64,000 bases of DNA from an uncultured Alphaproteobacteria bacterium (lineage in GTDB: Bacteria > Pseudomonadota > Alphaproteobacteria > HIMB59). The stretch lies in the NCBI GenBank assembly GCA_902518505.1, contig CABYGG010000001.1, positions 144,739 to 208,738 of the forward strand, read 5' to 3'. How positions within the stretch are numbered: position 1 is the stretch's first letter; every line of letters begins with the position of its first letter. This document shows positions 9,954 through 18,658 of this stretch, piece after piece. The position numbers and the translations under genes were made by a program. The notes beneath the pieces were generated by a model. It had not been told where the DNA came from. It saw only the letters and a list, made by a program, of their open reading frames with translations, and did not search any database.

Positions 9954-10026
9954 TTTTCATATTATTTAGTTTAAAATCTTAATAATTCAAGATGATAAAT
10001 TTACCATCTCTTATCAGATGAAGTTT

Positions 10027-11190
10027 TTACCATGCAGACCTATAAATATCAAAAGCATCTTTTTCAGATATTTCTCTTGGGTTATTGATTAGTAATCGGG
10101 TTTGTTTCATAGCATCTCTAGCCATTGTTTCGCATGCAGTTTCAGGGATGTCGAGATCTCTTAATCTTTGTTCTAAACCTAATTCACTTGATAGATCTGA
10201 CAATTTTTCAATGAATTTTGAAGAAATATCTTGAGTGCTGGTGCTTGTATCAATATCTGGAAAAACAATCGGGGCTATTTCACTGTATAGTTTTGATGCA
10301 TTTTGATCAGATATATTAAATCTTAAAACATATGGCAGGACAAGTGCGTTGGAAAGACCGTGAGGGACATGATAAGTGCCTCCAATCGGATATGCTAAAG
10401 CATGAACACCAGCAACTGGAGAGTTTCCAAAGGAGACACCTGCTAACATAGAGCCAACAAGCATATTTGATCTTGCTTCAATATCCTTTCCGTTAATGAC
10501 AGCTTGTCTTATAGAACTACCTAAAAGCTTCAATGCTTCCTTTGCAAGTGTTTGGGAGATCAAATTATTGTTCACACTTTTTGAAGCATAAGACTCTATC
10601 GCGTGGACCATTGCATCAATACCGGTAGCAGCAGTAATGTGAGGGGGAAGACCGAGTGTTAATGATGGATCAAGAATTGCAAGGTCTGGAAGTATAATAG
10701 GAGAGGAGACTCCTTTTTTTTCTAAATCTTCTTGTGTGATAATAGAAATTGGAGTTACTTCAGAACCAGTACCAGAAGTTGTTGGGTAAAGTGCAAGAGG
10801 GAGCCTAGGCCCTTTAGCATTAGCCACTCCCCAAGCTTCATGAATATTTTCGTTTGAGCCAATCAAAAGTGCAGTTAATTTCGATACGTCCATTGATGAT
10901 CCACCACCAAATCCAATTACACCTGTTGCATCAAAATCTCTTCCCTGTTGTACACAACTCATAAGTGTTTTTATAGATGGGTCAGCTTCAACATTATCAA
11001 AAATTAAAATTTCAGAGTATTTTTGAAGCTCAGTAATTGTTCTTTCGTGTAACCCAATTTTTACTAAACCCGGATCAGTTACAAATAGTATTTTGTTACC
11101 AAGTTTTTTAGAAACTTCTTCTGCTGTGCCTATTGAATAGTCACTTCCAAATCTTATTCCAGGAGTAGTGTTGAATTGAAACGCTTTCAC
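10027..11190 (-). CDS. Iron-containing alcohol dehydrogenase
   Basis: 387 residues, the usual length of group III dehydrogenases. GFGGGSSMDVSK is the NAD-binding motif; the metal ligands are in DAMVHAIESY and in GTYHVPHGLSNALVLPYV. Such enzymes interconvert alcohols and aldehydes or lactaldehyde. The gene stands alone between the gld-like operon and a divergent ParA-like gene, so the substrate cannot be inferred from context. Confidence 0.87.
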   Translation of the reverse strand: MKAFQFNTTPGIRFGSDYSIGTAEEVSKKLGNKILFVTDPGLVKIGLHERTITELQKYSEILIFDNVEADPSIKTLMSCVQQGRDFDATGVIGFGGGSSMDVSKLTALLIGSNENIHEAWGVANAKGPRLPLALYPTTSGTGSEVTPISIITQEDLEKKGVSSPIILPDLAILDPSLTLGLPPHITAATGIDAMVHAIESYASKSVNNNLISQTLAKEALKLLGSSIRQAVINGKDIEARSNMLVGSMLAGVSFGNSPVAGVHALAYPIGGTYHVPHGLSNALVLPYVLRFNISDQNASKLYSEIAPIVFPDIDTSTSTQDISSKFIEKLSDLSSELGLEQRLRDLDIPETACETMARDAMKQTRLLINNPREISEKDAFDIYRSAW

Positions 11191-11319
11191 GATAGCAATA
11201 TAGATGATATGAGGTTTATTTCCTATATAATTTTACCAAACCTATTCTAAGTACCTATCAACCCACAACTTTTTTTTAATAAGGCTTTCTTAAGAGTTTT
11301 TTATTTTTATACTTGAACT

Positions 11320-11958
11320 GTGTCTAAGGTTATTACCATCGCTCAACAAAAAGGAGGCTCTGGAAAAACCACTATAGCTGCAAATTTAGCTGCTGTTTAT
11401 TCTTTAAAAAATAATTTATCCACGACATTACTCGACACAGACCCTCAAGGCAGTTTAGGTAAGTGGTTTATTACCAGAAATGAAAAACTTAAAAATAAAA
11501 ACATGATTCAGTTTAAAACAGCAAGCCTCTGGGGCGCACAGTATGAGGCAAAAACGCTTAAAGAAAAATCTGATTTAGTAATAATTGATACTCCTCCCAA
11601 AATTGACGCTGATGGAAGACCAGCAATTGAAATAGCTGACCTTGTCATTATACCGATATCTCCCTCTCAAGTGGATTTTTGGGCCACGGAGTCCATAATT
11701 GAATTAGCGAAAAGAGAAAAAAGAGAGATATTAATACTAATTAATAGAGCAAATGCAAAATCTAAACTTATTCAAGAAGCACATAAATTTGTTAATAAAA
11801 TGAATGTTAAAAAAGCAAAGACGATTTTGGGTAATAGACAAATATTTGTATCAACTATGGGATTAGGGTTAACAGTAGTAGAAAAACAAAGAACTGGAAA
11901 AGGGTGTTTAGAAATGTTGGCTCTAGCAAAAGAGATACAGTCATTCTTGAAATTTTAA
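11320..11958 (+). CDS. ParA-family ATPase
   Basis: 212 residues; starts at GTG 11320 (SKVITIAQQKGGSGKTT). The deviant Walker A KGGSGKTT, DTDPQGSLGKW and VIIDTPP are the ParA/MinD marks. There is no ParB gene or parS-like cluster nearby, so it is a lone ParA, a group often involved in positioning cellular cargo or remaining from plasmids. The next two genes are unknown and closely spaced (15 and 4 bases), so they may act with it. Confidence 0.85.
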   Translation: MSKVITIAQQKGGSGKTTIAANLAAVYSLKNNLSTTLLDTDPQGSLGKWFITRNEKLKNKNMIQFKTASLWGAQYEAKTLKEKSDLVIIDTPPKIDADGRPAIEIADLVIIPISPSQVDFWATESIIELAKREKREILILINRANAKSKLIQEAHKFVNKMNVKKAKTILGNRQIFVSTMGLGLTVVEKQRTGKGCLEMLALAKEIQSFLKF

Positions 11959-11973
11959 ATTTTAATAAATTAT

Positions 11974-12423
11974 ATGAATGAAGAAATAGATAATGAACAA
12001 CTCCATGACATATGCTCAAGATTATTGAAAGGTTTTATTAATTGGATTGAAATAAATGATAGCAAAGAAAAAGCATCAATTCTCGATAATGCATTCCAAT
12101 TTAAAATATCTATCCTAGAACAAGATAAATCAACACTTCAAAAAAAATACTTTATATCACCACAGAATTTATCAAAAAAAGAAGCTGATGTTCTCTTACT
12201 ACAGTGGAAAGATACTTTTTCCACATTAGTTAATTCAAATGTCGATAGACTATCAAAGGACTCTTTTAAGATATGGTTTTTAAGCTTAGCATCATATTCG
12301 ATCCCAGAATTAGAAAAGGATGCAAACGAACTATGGTCAAAACTTTTAGAGGGTGTTGAATATTGTCATAAATTTTCTATCAAAGATGTTCCATATCCGC
12401 TCAACACTATTTTAAAGAACTAA
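11974..12423 (+). CDS. Unknown protein downstream of ParA-like gene
   Basis: 149 residues, soluble, mostly helical by composition, without recognisable motif. It begins 15 bases after the ParA-like stop and is followed after 4 bases by the next gene, so the three probably form one transcript. It might be a partner of the ParA-like ATPase; this is inference from position only. Confidence 0.7.
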   Translation: MNEEIDNEQLHDICSRLLKGFINWIEINDSKEKASILDNAFQFKISILEQDKSTLQKKYFISPQNLSKKEADVLLLQWKDTFSTLVNSNVDRLSKDSFKIWFLSLASYSIPELEKDANELWSKLLEGVEYCHKFSIKDVPYPLNTILKN

Positions 12424-12427
12424 ATCA

Positions 12428-13030
12428 ATGTTAAAATTCCTTATGTTTAAGACATTATTCACGGTAAGCATGTTTTTTTGTTTGAATGCACAATCAATTG
12501 AGCTTTTTGGTTATAAATTGTATGAGGACATTCTTAGGTATGAAAATGATGGTAGAATAAAATTAAAGAAAGGTAATATTGAGAGCATTTCTATTAAAGA
12601 GGACAACGTCTTGATAGCAAACAAATATCTTAATGAATACACATTAAAATCAACAAAAACAGGAAATATTTACGAAATTCACGGCTCAAATAATCAATTG
12701 CAACTCAGTCCTGTTGAGTGCCTTGACATTCAAGATAGCTTTATTAATTCATTTCAAAAGAAAAACACCGAATTATTTCAAACTGAAGTTAAACAATTTC
12801 CAAATAAACTTAAAAGTAAAACAACTTGGGAAATTTATCTTAGCAATAAATCTAATAGTAGTGAGTTAATTTTCTCAGTTACTTGTGATTATAGCTTTAA
12901 TAATAGGAGAATGGATATAATTTTAACTGATAGTGCTTATTTGAGTAATGAAAATTCGAACTATGAAAATTTACTTGATGAAAATAAAGAAAATATTTCA
13001 AAAGAAGAAATTGATACTAGTGGAATTTAG
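12428..13030 (+). CDS. Unknown secreted protein
   Basis: 200 residues with an N-terminal hydrophobic leader (MFKTLFTVSMFFCLNAQS) that fits a signal peptide cleaved after a small residue near 23. Two Cys (VECLD and VTCDY) could form a disulfide outside the cytoplasm. The C-terminus is Asn/Glu-rich. The family is not recognised. Its last 14 bases overlap the end of the convergent gene at 13017. Confidence 0.65.
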   Translation: MLKFLMFKTLFTVSMFFCLNAQSIELFGYKLYEDILRYENDGRIKLKKGNIESISIKEDNVLIANKYLNEYTLKSTKTGNIYEIHGSNNQLQLSPVECLDIQDSFINSFQKKNTELFQTEVKQFPNKLKSKTTWEIYLSNKSNSSELIFSVTCDYSFNNRRMDIILTDSAYLSNENSNYENLLDENKENISKEEIDTSGI

Positions 13031-13244
13031 TAACTAGAGATAACATATTAATAATTATATAAGACTTTATTTCTGATTTCAGTTGATCATAGGTTTCAGG
13101 TAATTTATCACTAAGCTGGAAAGCAAAGTCTATAATTTCATAAGCTTCATCTTTACTCATATAAATCTCATTACATAAGTCATGGGCAAGTTTTTCTCTT
13201 ATTAATATTAAAGAAGCTAATGATCTCTTTTGTTTTTTTTTCAA
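13017..13244 (-). CDS. Unknown small helical protein
   Basis: 75 residues with a basic N-terminus (MKKKQKRSL) and predicted helices; no known motif. It is the last gene of the minus-strand run that begins at the ABC substrate-binding protein. One base separates it from the gene before it. Function unknown. Confidence 0.5.
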   Translation of the reverse strand: MKKKQKRSLASLILIREKLAHDLCNEIYMSKDEAYEIIDFAFQLSDKLPETYDQLKSEIKSYIIINMLSLVTKFH

Positions 13245-13245
13245 A

Positions 13246-13794
13246 CTATTTTTTTGTTGGTTTCTTAAGTTTCATTCCGGTTCCTCCAAGTTGCATGCCA
13301 CCAGAACCTTTACACAAACTTTTCTTTTCTTTATCACACTTTTCTATCTTCTTCTCTTTTTTCTCTTCTTTTTTGACAACCTCTTTTTCTTCTTTCTTTT
13401 CTTCTGATTTTACTTCCTGATTTACAATTTTTGTATCTGAGGAAGGCTCAACATTTTGAACTGTGTTGACAGATCCAACCTGAATATTAGAGAGCATTTC
13501 TAATATTTGATCTTGTTTTGATAGTTTATCTTTCTGTTTTGCCTTCCAAGATTTTGGTAGTTTTAAATCGATACAACTCTCAGAACCACAAAAAAGGACA
13601 TCCCCAGTTTCATTATCAAATAAAAAACCTCCGCAATTTTCAACACCTTTTTGAGTACAATTTGGGATATGCATCTCATACTCTGCATTCAAATTCATCG
13701 ATAATAATGGCAAACTTAGAAGAAGTACAAAAATATATCTCATCAACTTATAATGTATCATTTGTAGAAAAAATTTTCTAAATCTTTTATTCAT
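13246..13794 (-). CDS. Unknown secreted Lys/Glu-rich protein
   Basis: 182 residues with a signal-peptide-like segment MRYIFVLLLSLPLLSMNLNA at residues 18-37. After it comes a small Cys-containing domain (IPNCTQKGVENCGG and VLFCGSESC) and then a highly charged Lys/Glu tract of about 40 residues. The start at 13794 has a GGAGAG ribosome site about 10 bases upstream and overlaps the GST gene by 8 bases; a start at 13743 would give a more ordinary signal peptide. Probably periplasmic or outer-surface. Family not recognised. Confidence 0.6.
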   Translation of the reverse strand: MNKRFRKFFLQMIHYKLMRYIFVLLLSLPLLSMNLNAEYEMHIPNCTQKGVENCGGFLFDNETGDVLFCGSESCIDLKLPKSWKAKQKDKLSKQDQILEMLSNIQVGSVNTVQNVEPSSDTKIVNQEVKSEEKKEEKEVVKKEEKKEKKIEKCDKEKKSLCKGSGGMQLGGTGMKLKKPTKK

Positions 13795-14401
13795 ACTTAA
13801 AACTCTCTCCAGGTAATGTTGATTTCATAAAATCATTCTTGGTAATATTTTCTAACCATTTTTTTAATTTAATATTATTGTCTCCCCAGGCATCAGTAAA
13901 TCTAAAAGATGTATAGTCTAATGCACAGGCAACAGATATTTGATCAATCGTTAACTTGTCAGTCACGAACTCATCATATTTTCTTTCAATCCAATCAATG
14001 GATCTTAAAATTTTTTTCTCATATCGCTCTATAGATTTATGTCTTTGCTCTAATTCTGGTATAGCTGACATTTCTATATAACGATTAACTGCATTTTCCA
14101 TAATTCCATTTGAAACACTTATCATTGTCATACTTTCCCAATAACGATTTTTTGGATATATAGAGTCTTTTTTTGAAATACTATCAAAGTACAAACAAAT
14201 ATTATCACTGTCTGTGATCGTTTTATCACCAACTATTAAAGTAGGAACTTGTCTTAATGGATTAAATTCATCTAGAAATCTTGATTTATAAATATTTATC
14301 TTTTCTTCTTTATGAGCAACGTCTAATACAAGAGCAGATACTTTACATTTTCTTCCAAAAGGAGAAGTAGGCCCATTATATAAAAGTGGAGTATCTGCCA
14401 T
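13787..14401 (-). CDS. Glutathione S-transferase-like protein
   Basis: 204 residues. The N-terminal thioredoxin-like half has NGPTSPFGRKCKV at the active-site loop and RQVPTLIVGDKTITDSDNICLYFD, the cis-Pro plus Asp-Ser motif of GST fold proteins. The C-terminal half is helical. Its start adjoins the stop of the biotin carrier gene, so it is co-transcribed with the biotin/Pxp cluster. Whether it detoxifies an intermediate of that pathway is unknown. Confidence 0.82.
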   Translation of the reverse strand: MADTPLLYNGPTSPFGRKCKVSALVLDVAHKEEKINIYKSRFLDEFNPLRQVPTLIVGDKTITDSDNICLYFDSISKKDSIYPKNRYWESMTMISVSNGIMENAVNRYIEMSAIPELEQRHKSIERYEKKILRSIDWIERKYDEFVTDKLTIDQISVACALDYTSFRFTDAWGDNNIKLKKWLENITKNDFMKSTLPGESFKYE

Positions 14402-14620
14402 TTAATCTATTATTATAGCAATAGTGCCAGGGCTTACGCCCTCTTGGTCATTCCTAATGTTAATTTGTGTTATCGTTCCACTAACTGGAGCGTTATGATT
14501 GACCTCTGATTTCATAACTTCCATAATAAATAATATATCCCCCTCACTTACCTCATCACCAACTTCAACTAAAACTTTCCATATGTTACCTGGAACTGAC
14601 GTTAAAACTTCTGTAGACAT
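14402..14620 (-). CDS. Stand-alone biotin carboxyl carrier protein
   Basis: 72 residues from ATG 14620 (a GTG at 14635 would add 5). The whole protein is one biotinyl/lipoyl domain. MEVMKSE around Lys37 is the biotinylation site, a variant of the canonical EAMKM in which the residue after Lys is Ser. It lacks the long N-terminal part of fatty-acid AccB. It presumably carries carboxybiotin between the biotin carboxylase at 20749 and a PxpB/PxpC-type carboxyltransferase encoded directly upstream. The family is clear; the partner assignment is inferred from co-location. Confidence 0.85.
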   Translation of the reverse strand: MSTEVLTSVPGNIWKVLVEVGDEVSEGDILFIMEVMKSEVNHNAPVSGTITQINIRNDQEGVSPGTIAIIID

Positions 14621-14624
14621 ATTA

Positions 14625-15593
14625 TTAGATGACACTTCCCATTGAGCAGATGGAGGTTTGTTCAGATCTCATTTCCTGTGCCTCTTGCACACTTATTTCT
14701 TTAAACTTAAATTTTTCATTTGGTTTAGCTTGTCCTAATTTCCAAAAAGAGGCTGATGGAACAGTAAAAGGTACAATAAACCCACCCATACTAGGCCCAT
14801 CATTTACGAGTATTATTGGCGTTTGACCCGCCAAATTAATACCACCAATTGGGTAACCCTGATCTATTATATTTGAGGGTTCATAGCCATGTTCAGGAGA
14901 TTTATTTGTAGCTTTTTCGGTAAAACTTAAAGTGGGTCCATCCAACCTAAATCCAGTACGATCACTTCTTGCTTGAAGTTTCCACTCTGCTTTTAGAAAA
15001 GTGTCATATCCTTCATCGTCAAGCCAATCATCATTTGGTCCCCGAACAACCTCAATTTCCCAAATACCACTATTGCTAATCTCTGGAATTGAGTCAGTTC
15101 TAATTTTTCTGCCGATCTTCCCATTTGCTTGACCTAAAGGAATTCTTTGACCGTCTTTCAAAGCATGACCATCAATGCCACCAACACCTGCTTTGTGAAA
15201 AGTTGATTGAGAGTTTAGCCATTTTTCTGACTCAATGCCACCAGCAAAAGACACATAAGATCTTGCACCAGATACTGTAAAACCCATTTCAAGAGTTTGT
15301 CCAGATTTTATTAAAACACTCTCCCACATAGGAATAGAATTACCATTTATTTTGGGTTGCATATCCGCACCACAGACTGCAATGACGTGATCTTTTTCAA
15401 ATTTTAAAGTTGGACCAGTGTACTGACACTCAAGTGCTGCAAAACTCTCCTCATTACCTACAAGTAAATTGGCAAGTCGAAAAGACCAACTATCCATTGG
15501 CCCTGAGGGAGGAAACCCTTGGTTAAGATAACCGACTCTCCCAGGATAATCTTGCACTGATGTTTCTAGTCCTTGTTTAATAACTTCAAACAT
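14625..15593 (-). CDS. pxpC: PxpC/KipA-family (biotin-dependent carboxyltransferase-like) protein
   Basis: 322 residues, the typical length of the allophanate hydrolase subunit 2/KipA family. The start MFEVIKQGLETSVQDYPGRVGY is diagnostic, as are GPMDSWSFRLAN and RSDRTGFRLDGP. In E. coli PxpC is part of the ATP-dependent 5-oxoprolinase with PxpA and PxpB; related domains form the carboxyltransferase of urea carboxylase. Here it sits between PxpB and a biotin carrier, favouring a biotin-linked reaction. Confidence 0.88.
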   Translation of the reverse strand: MFEVIKQGLETSVQDYPGRVGYLNQGFPPSGPMDSWSFRLANLLVGNEESFAALECQYTGPTLKFEKDHVIAVCGADMQPKINGNSIPMWESVLIKSGQTLEMGFTVSGARSYVSFAGGIESEKWLNSQSTFHKAGVGGIDGHALKDGQRIPLGQANGKIGRKIRTDSIPEISNSGIWEIEVVRGPNDDWLDDEGYDTFLKAEWKLQARSDRTGFRLDGPTLSFTEKATNKSPEHGYEPSNIIDQGYPIGGINLAGQTPIILVNDGPSMGGFIVPFTVPSASFWKLGQAKPNEKFKFKEISVQEAQEMRSEQTSICSMGSVI

Positions 15594-16856
15594 TTAAAAC
15601 TTCTTATTGTAATCTAGTTTAGACAACCAGTTTTTATATTTTTTGATGGAAAATTTATGTTCTTCAATTAAATCATATCGATATGATTTATCTTCAACTT
15701 TTTTTTCAATCATTTCAAACTCATCATAATCACAAGGCACAAATTTAATTCTATCTCCTGGCCTAAATAGACAAATACTATCTTTGAAAACATCAAAATT
15801 TTTGTCAGGATCCCAAATGGGAACAGGGGTTCTTCCAAAAATTTGATAACCTCCAGGTAGCCTATCAGGATAAATAGCTGTGGACGATCCCCCCATACCC
15901 ACGGTTCCTTTTGGTGTCCATGTTCTAGGTGGGTTATACTTTGGAGCGGTTAATTTGCACCTAGGGTCAAGCGGCATTGTAAATGGTAAACCAGGCCAAA
16001 AACCGAGCGAAGCCACCCAATACTCAGTTCCAGAGTGAACTCTGACAAAATGATTAACGTCATCTAATTGGTTTAATTCTGTAATGAACTCAGGATCTGG
16101 CTTTTTCATTGTGATTTTAGCTATATAGTCTTCAATTGCCTCTTTTGTCCATTTGTCAAGATAGACAGTCGGGAAATGAAAAAGTCTGCTATTTACAACA
16201 GTATCGTCATTATCTTTCATATCTTTAAGCAATGATTTCAATTCATTAATTAAATCTTGATAGCCGATATCATCTGGATTGTAGTGAACTATCATTGAGG
16301 CAAAACATGGGAGTGTTTCGTAAACTCCCTTTATATTTGCTGTCTTAATTAAGTTTGATAGCCCCTGAGCTTTAAAGTTCAATTCTAAATTCATCACATT
16401 ACCAAATTCTATTAATAAATACTTATCACCACCTGGTAAAAACTTTGGCTCAGGGTAAATTCCCTGAAATATCTCTGAGGTTTTATCTTTTGTATTCTTT
16501 GAAACTAAATTGGGATAAGTGCCATCCTCGTTTATATGTTTTTTTACAGAAAGTTTATTTACATTTAATTTAGGTTGAGAAATATTATGAGGATACATAT
16601 TTTTGAAACTAGCATAATCGTCAATATCAAGTTGAGAGAATAAAATATCATTAAGTTTTTTTGATTTATCTTGAGATAAATGACTCTCTAAATTTTCAAA
16701 TTTTGAAATCTCGTGATTTAAATAATTAAATTTTATATTATTGTTTTCTTGTTGCGATGATCCTATCTTATTTTTTTTTAATAACTCATCTTTAGGATTG
16801 GTTAAATCTATTTTATCAAATAAATCTAAATCTGTATTTTTATATTCTTGAACCAT
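15594..16856 (-). CDS. pxpB: PxpB/KipI-family protein with long N-terminal extension
   Basis: 420 residues. The C-terminal ~280 residues are the allophanate hydrolase subunit 1/KipI domain (DKYLLIEFGNVMNLELN; later VHSGTEYWVASLGFWPGLPF and GTVGMGGSSTAIYP). The first ~140 residues are not part of that family, are charged and Asn/Lys-rich, and begin with YKNTDLDLFDKI (residues 5-16). Almost the same string begins the metallo-hydrolase at 35656. The stop directly precedes the pxpC start, so the two subunits are coupled. The extension may be a docking or targeting segment. Confidence 0.85.
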   Translation of the reverse strand: MVQEYKNTDLDLFDKIDLTNPKDELLKKNKIGSSQQENNNIKFNYLNHEISKFENLESHLSQDKSKKLNDILFSQLDIDDYASFKNMYPHNISQPKLNVNKLSVKKHINEDGTYPNLVSKNTKDKTSEIFQGIYPEPKFLPGGDKYLLIEFGNVMNLELNFKAQGLSNLIKTANIKGVYETLPCFASMIVHYNPDDIGYQDLINELKSLLKDMKDNDDTVVNSRLFHFPTVYLDKWTKEAIEDYIAKITMKKPDPEFITELNQLDDVNHFVRVHSGTEYWVASLGFWPGLPFTMPLDPRCKLTAPKYNPPRTWTPKGTVGMGGSSTAIYPDRLPGGYQIFGRTPVPIWDPDKNFDVFKDSICLFRPGDRIKFVPCDYDEFEMIEKKVEDKSYRYDLIEEHKFSIKKYKNWLSKLDYNKKF

Positions 16857-16861
16857 TGAAT

Positions 16862-18646
16862 TTAAAAATATTTAACTTTAATTTTTTCTTTACTCTTAGG
16901 TTTATCTGTAAAATCTACTACTTTGACATTTGTAGGCACAGTCGGTTTAATAATTTTATTTTGAATTTCTGCATTAGTATTAGCTTTTTGATTTGAATTT
17001 TGCGCACTTGATAAATTATTATCATTAGATTTCTTTTGGGTATGACCAAACATTCCTTCAAGAATAGTATTTGGATTAATATCCTCTTTCTCAAAGGTCT
17101 CAAATATGCTCCCATCTCTAAAAACTAAAACTCGATGACATAATCCTATAAATTCCTCGAGTTCACTTGATAGAAATATCGCTGTACCACCTTCATTTAC
17201 AAAAATTCTTAAGTGTTTATATAAGTCTCGTTTTGCGCCAACATCAATACCTCTCGCTGGATCATTAAGTATTAGTATTTTTGGAGTTGTTGTGAATGCT
17301 CTGGCAATCATAACTTTTTGCTGATTTCCCCCACTCAATGAGGTGATTAGATTACTCTTTGGACCTGTCTTAATACTTAATCTTTCTACTTCCCAATCAA
17401 AAATACCGTTTAATTCCATCCATTTAATAAAACCAATAAATCCTCCTGATGTTTTAGCTTGTTTTCCTTTATATAAGGGTATCACCATATTTTCATATAT
17501 GCTCATGTTAGGAAAAATACCCTCTTTTTTTCTATCTCCAGATACGTATCCAACTCCACTTTTCTTGGCATCTAACAAGCTATTTACAGTTGTGTAATCT
17601 TTCTTGGTTCTTTCTCGTTCCTCATCAGACTGTTTTACAATTACTTCTCCGCTCAGTGGTTGATCAATACCTGCCAGAGCCTTAACAAAATTATCTTGTC
17701 CTTGTCCATCAAGTCCTGTGACTCCAAGTATCTCACCTTTTGGTAGGTCAAAGTTAATAACATCTCCATTGTCCCAAACTTTTAAATCTTTAGCAGACAA
17801 AACTATTTCATCTAAGATTGAGTCTGGAGGTGTAGCTTTTATTTCTGATGCTGTAGAAAATTTTTTATCACCTGTCATAAGTCCGAGAAGATTTTTTTCA
17901 GTAATTTCCTCTCCTGCTAAAACTCCAACATCAACCCCATCTCTCATAACCGTTGCTCTATCGCTTATTCTAACTAGCTCTGCAATTCTGTGAGTTACTA
18001 TAAATATTGCTGCACCTTGATCTCTTAATGTTCTCATTTTTGCAAAAAGTCTTTCTGTAGAGTCAAAATCGAGAGCGGCTGATGACTCATCTAAAATTAG
18101 TACTTTAGGATTTCTTAAAAATGCTCTACCAATTGTTATCCAAGCCTTCATACCAAGCGATAATTGACTTGCTATTGTATATGGGTCGACAAATTCACCA
18201 GATAGCTCTAACATTATAGAGGCAGCTTTTTCGACCCTATCTCGATGAGCTAATTTTTTCCCAAAAAAAGAGTCATATCCAATAAATAAATTTTCATAAA
18301 CAGTAGCCTCTTCAGCTATCATCACTTCTTGAAAAACTGTTGCGATACCAATTCTTTGAGCTTCAATTGGGGAATTGGGTGAATGCCCCATAATAGAGAC
18401 CTTTCCTTTGTCCAAAGGTAAAACTCCTGAAATAACCTTTGCCAATGTGCTCTTACCACATCCATTACCACCGACAATGGCGTGTATTTCACCAAAGTTA
18501 GCTTTGAAATTTACACCGTTTAGAGCTTTTGTAACACCAAAGGACTTTGATGCATCTTGAACATAAATATCTCCTCCGACCTTAGAGGAGTTAGACTGTG
18601 CCCCATTCCCGTTCGGGGCACTGTCCAAAGTTTTTTCTTCATTCAT
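16862..18646 (-). CDS. Ribose/sugar-type ABC importer ATPase (two nucleotide-binding domains)
   Basis: 594 residues, about 90 longer than usual RbsA/MglA proteins. Domain 1 has Walker A GGNGCGKST and Walker B VLILDESSAALD; domain 2 has a degenerate Walker A position (TGLDGQGQDNFVKALAG), the signature LSGGNQQKV and ILNDPARGIDVGAKR. This asymmetry is normal in the family. A C-terminal tail of about 75 residues is rich in Asn, Gln and Lys and absent from typical members. It is encoded 12 bases after the substrate-binding protein and works with the permeases at 22257 and 24534. Confidence 0.9.
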   Translation of the reverse strand: MNEEKTLDSAPNGNGAQSNSSKVGGDIYVQDASKSFGVTKALNGVNFKANFGEIHAIVGGNGCGKSTLAKVISGVLPLDKGKVSIMGHSPNSPIEAQRIGIATVFQEVMIAEEATVYENLFIGYDSFFGKKLAHRDRVEKAASIMLELSGEFVDPYTIASQLSLGMKAWITIGRAFLRNPKVLILDESSAALDFDSTERLFAKMRTLRDQGAAIFIVTHRIAELVRISDRATVMRDGVDVGVLAGEEITEKNLLGLMTGDKKFSTASEIKATPPDSILDEIVLSAKDLKVWDNGDVINFDLPKGEILGVTGLDGQGQDNFVKALAGIDQPLSGEVIVKQSDEERERTKKDYTTVNSLLDAKKSGVGYVSGDRKKEGIFPNMSIYENMVIPLYKGKQAKTSGGFIGFIKWMELNGIFDWEVERLSIKTGPKSNLITSLSGGNQQKVMIARAFTTTPKILILNDPARGIDVGAKRDLYKHLRIFVNEGGTAIFLSSELEEFIGLCHRVLVFRDGSIFETFEKEDINPNTILEGMFGHTQKKSNDNNLSSAQNSNQKANTNAEIQNKIIKPTVPTNVKVVDFTDKPKSKEKIKVKYF

Positions 18647-18658
18647 TAATTACTTAAA

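Noticed and set aside
9954..10026. Possible terminator between the alcohol dehydrogenase and gldA-like genes
   Set aside because: Only a 5-base stem (CATCT/AGATG) without a T-run; too weak to call.
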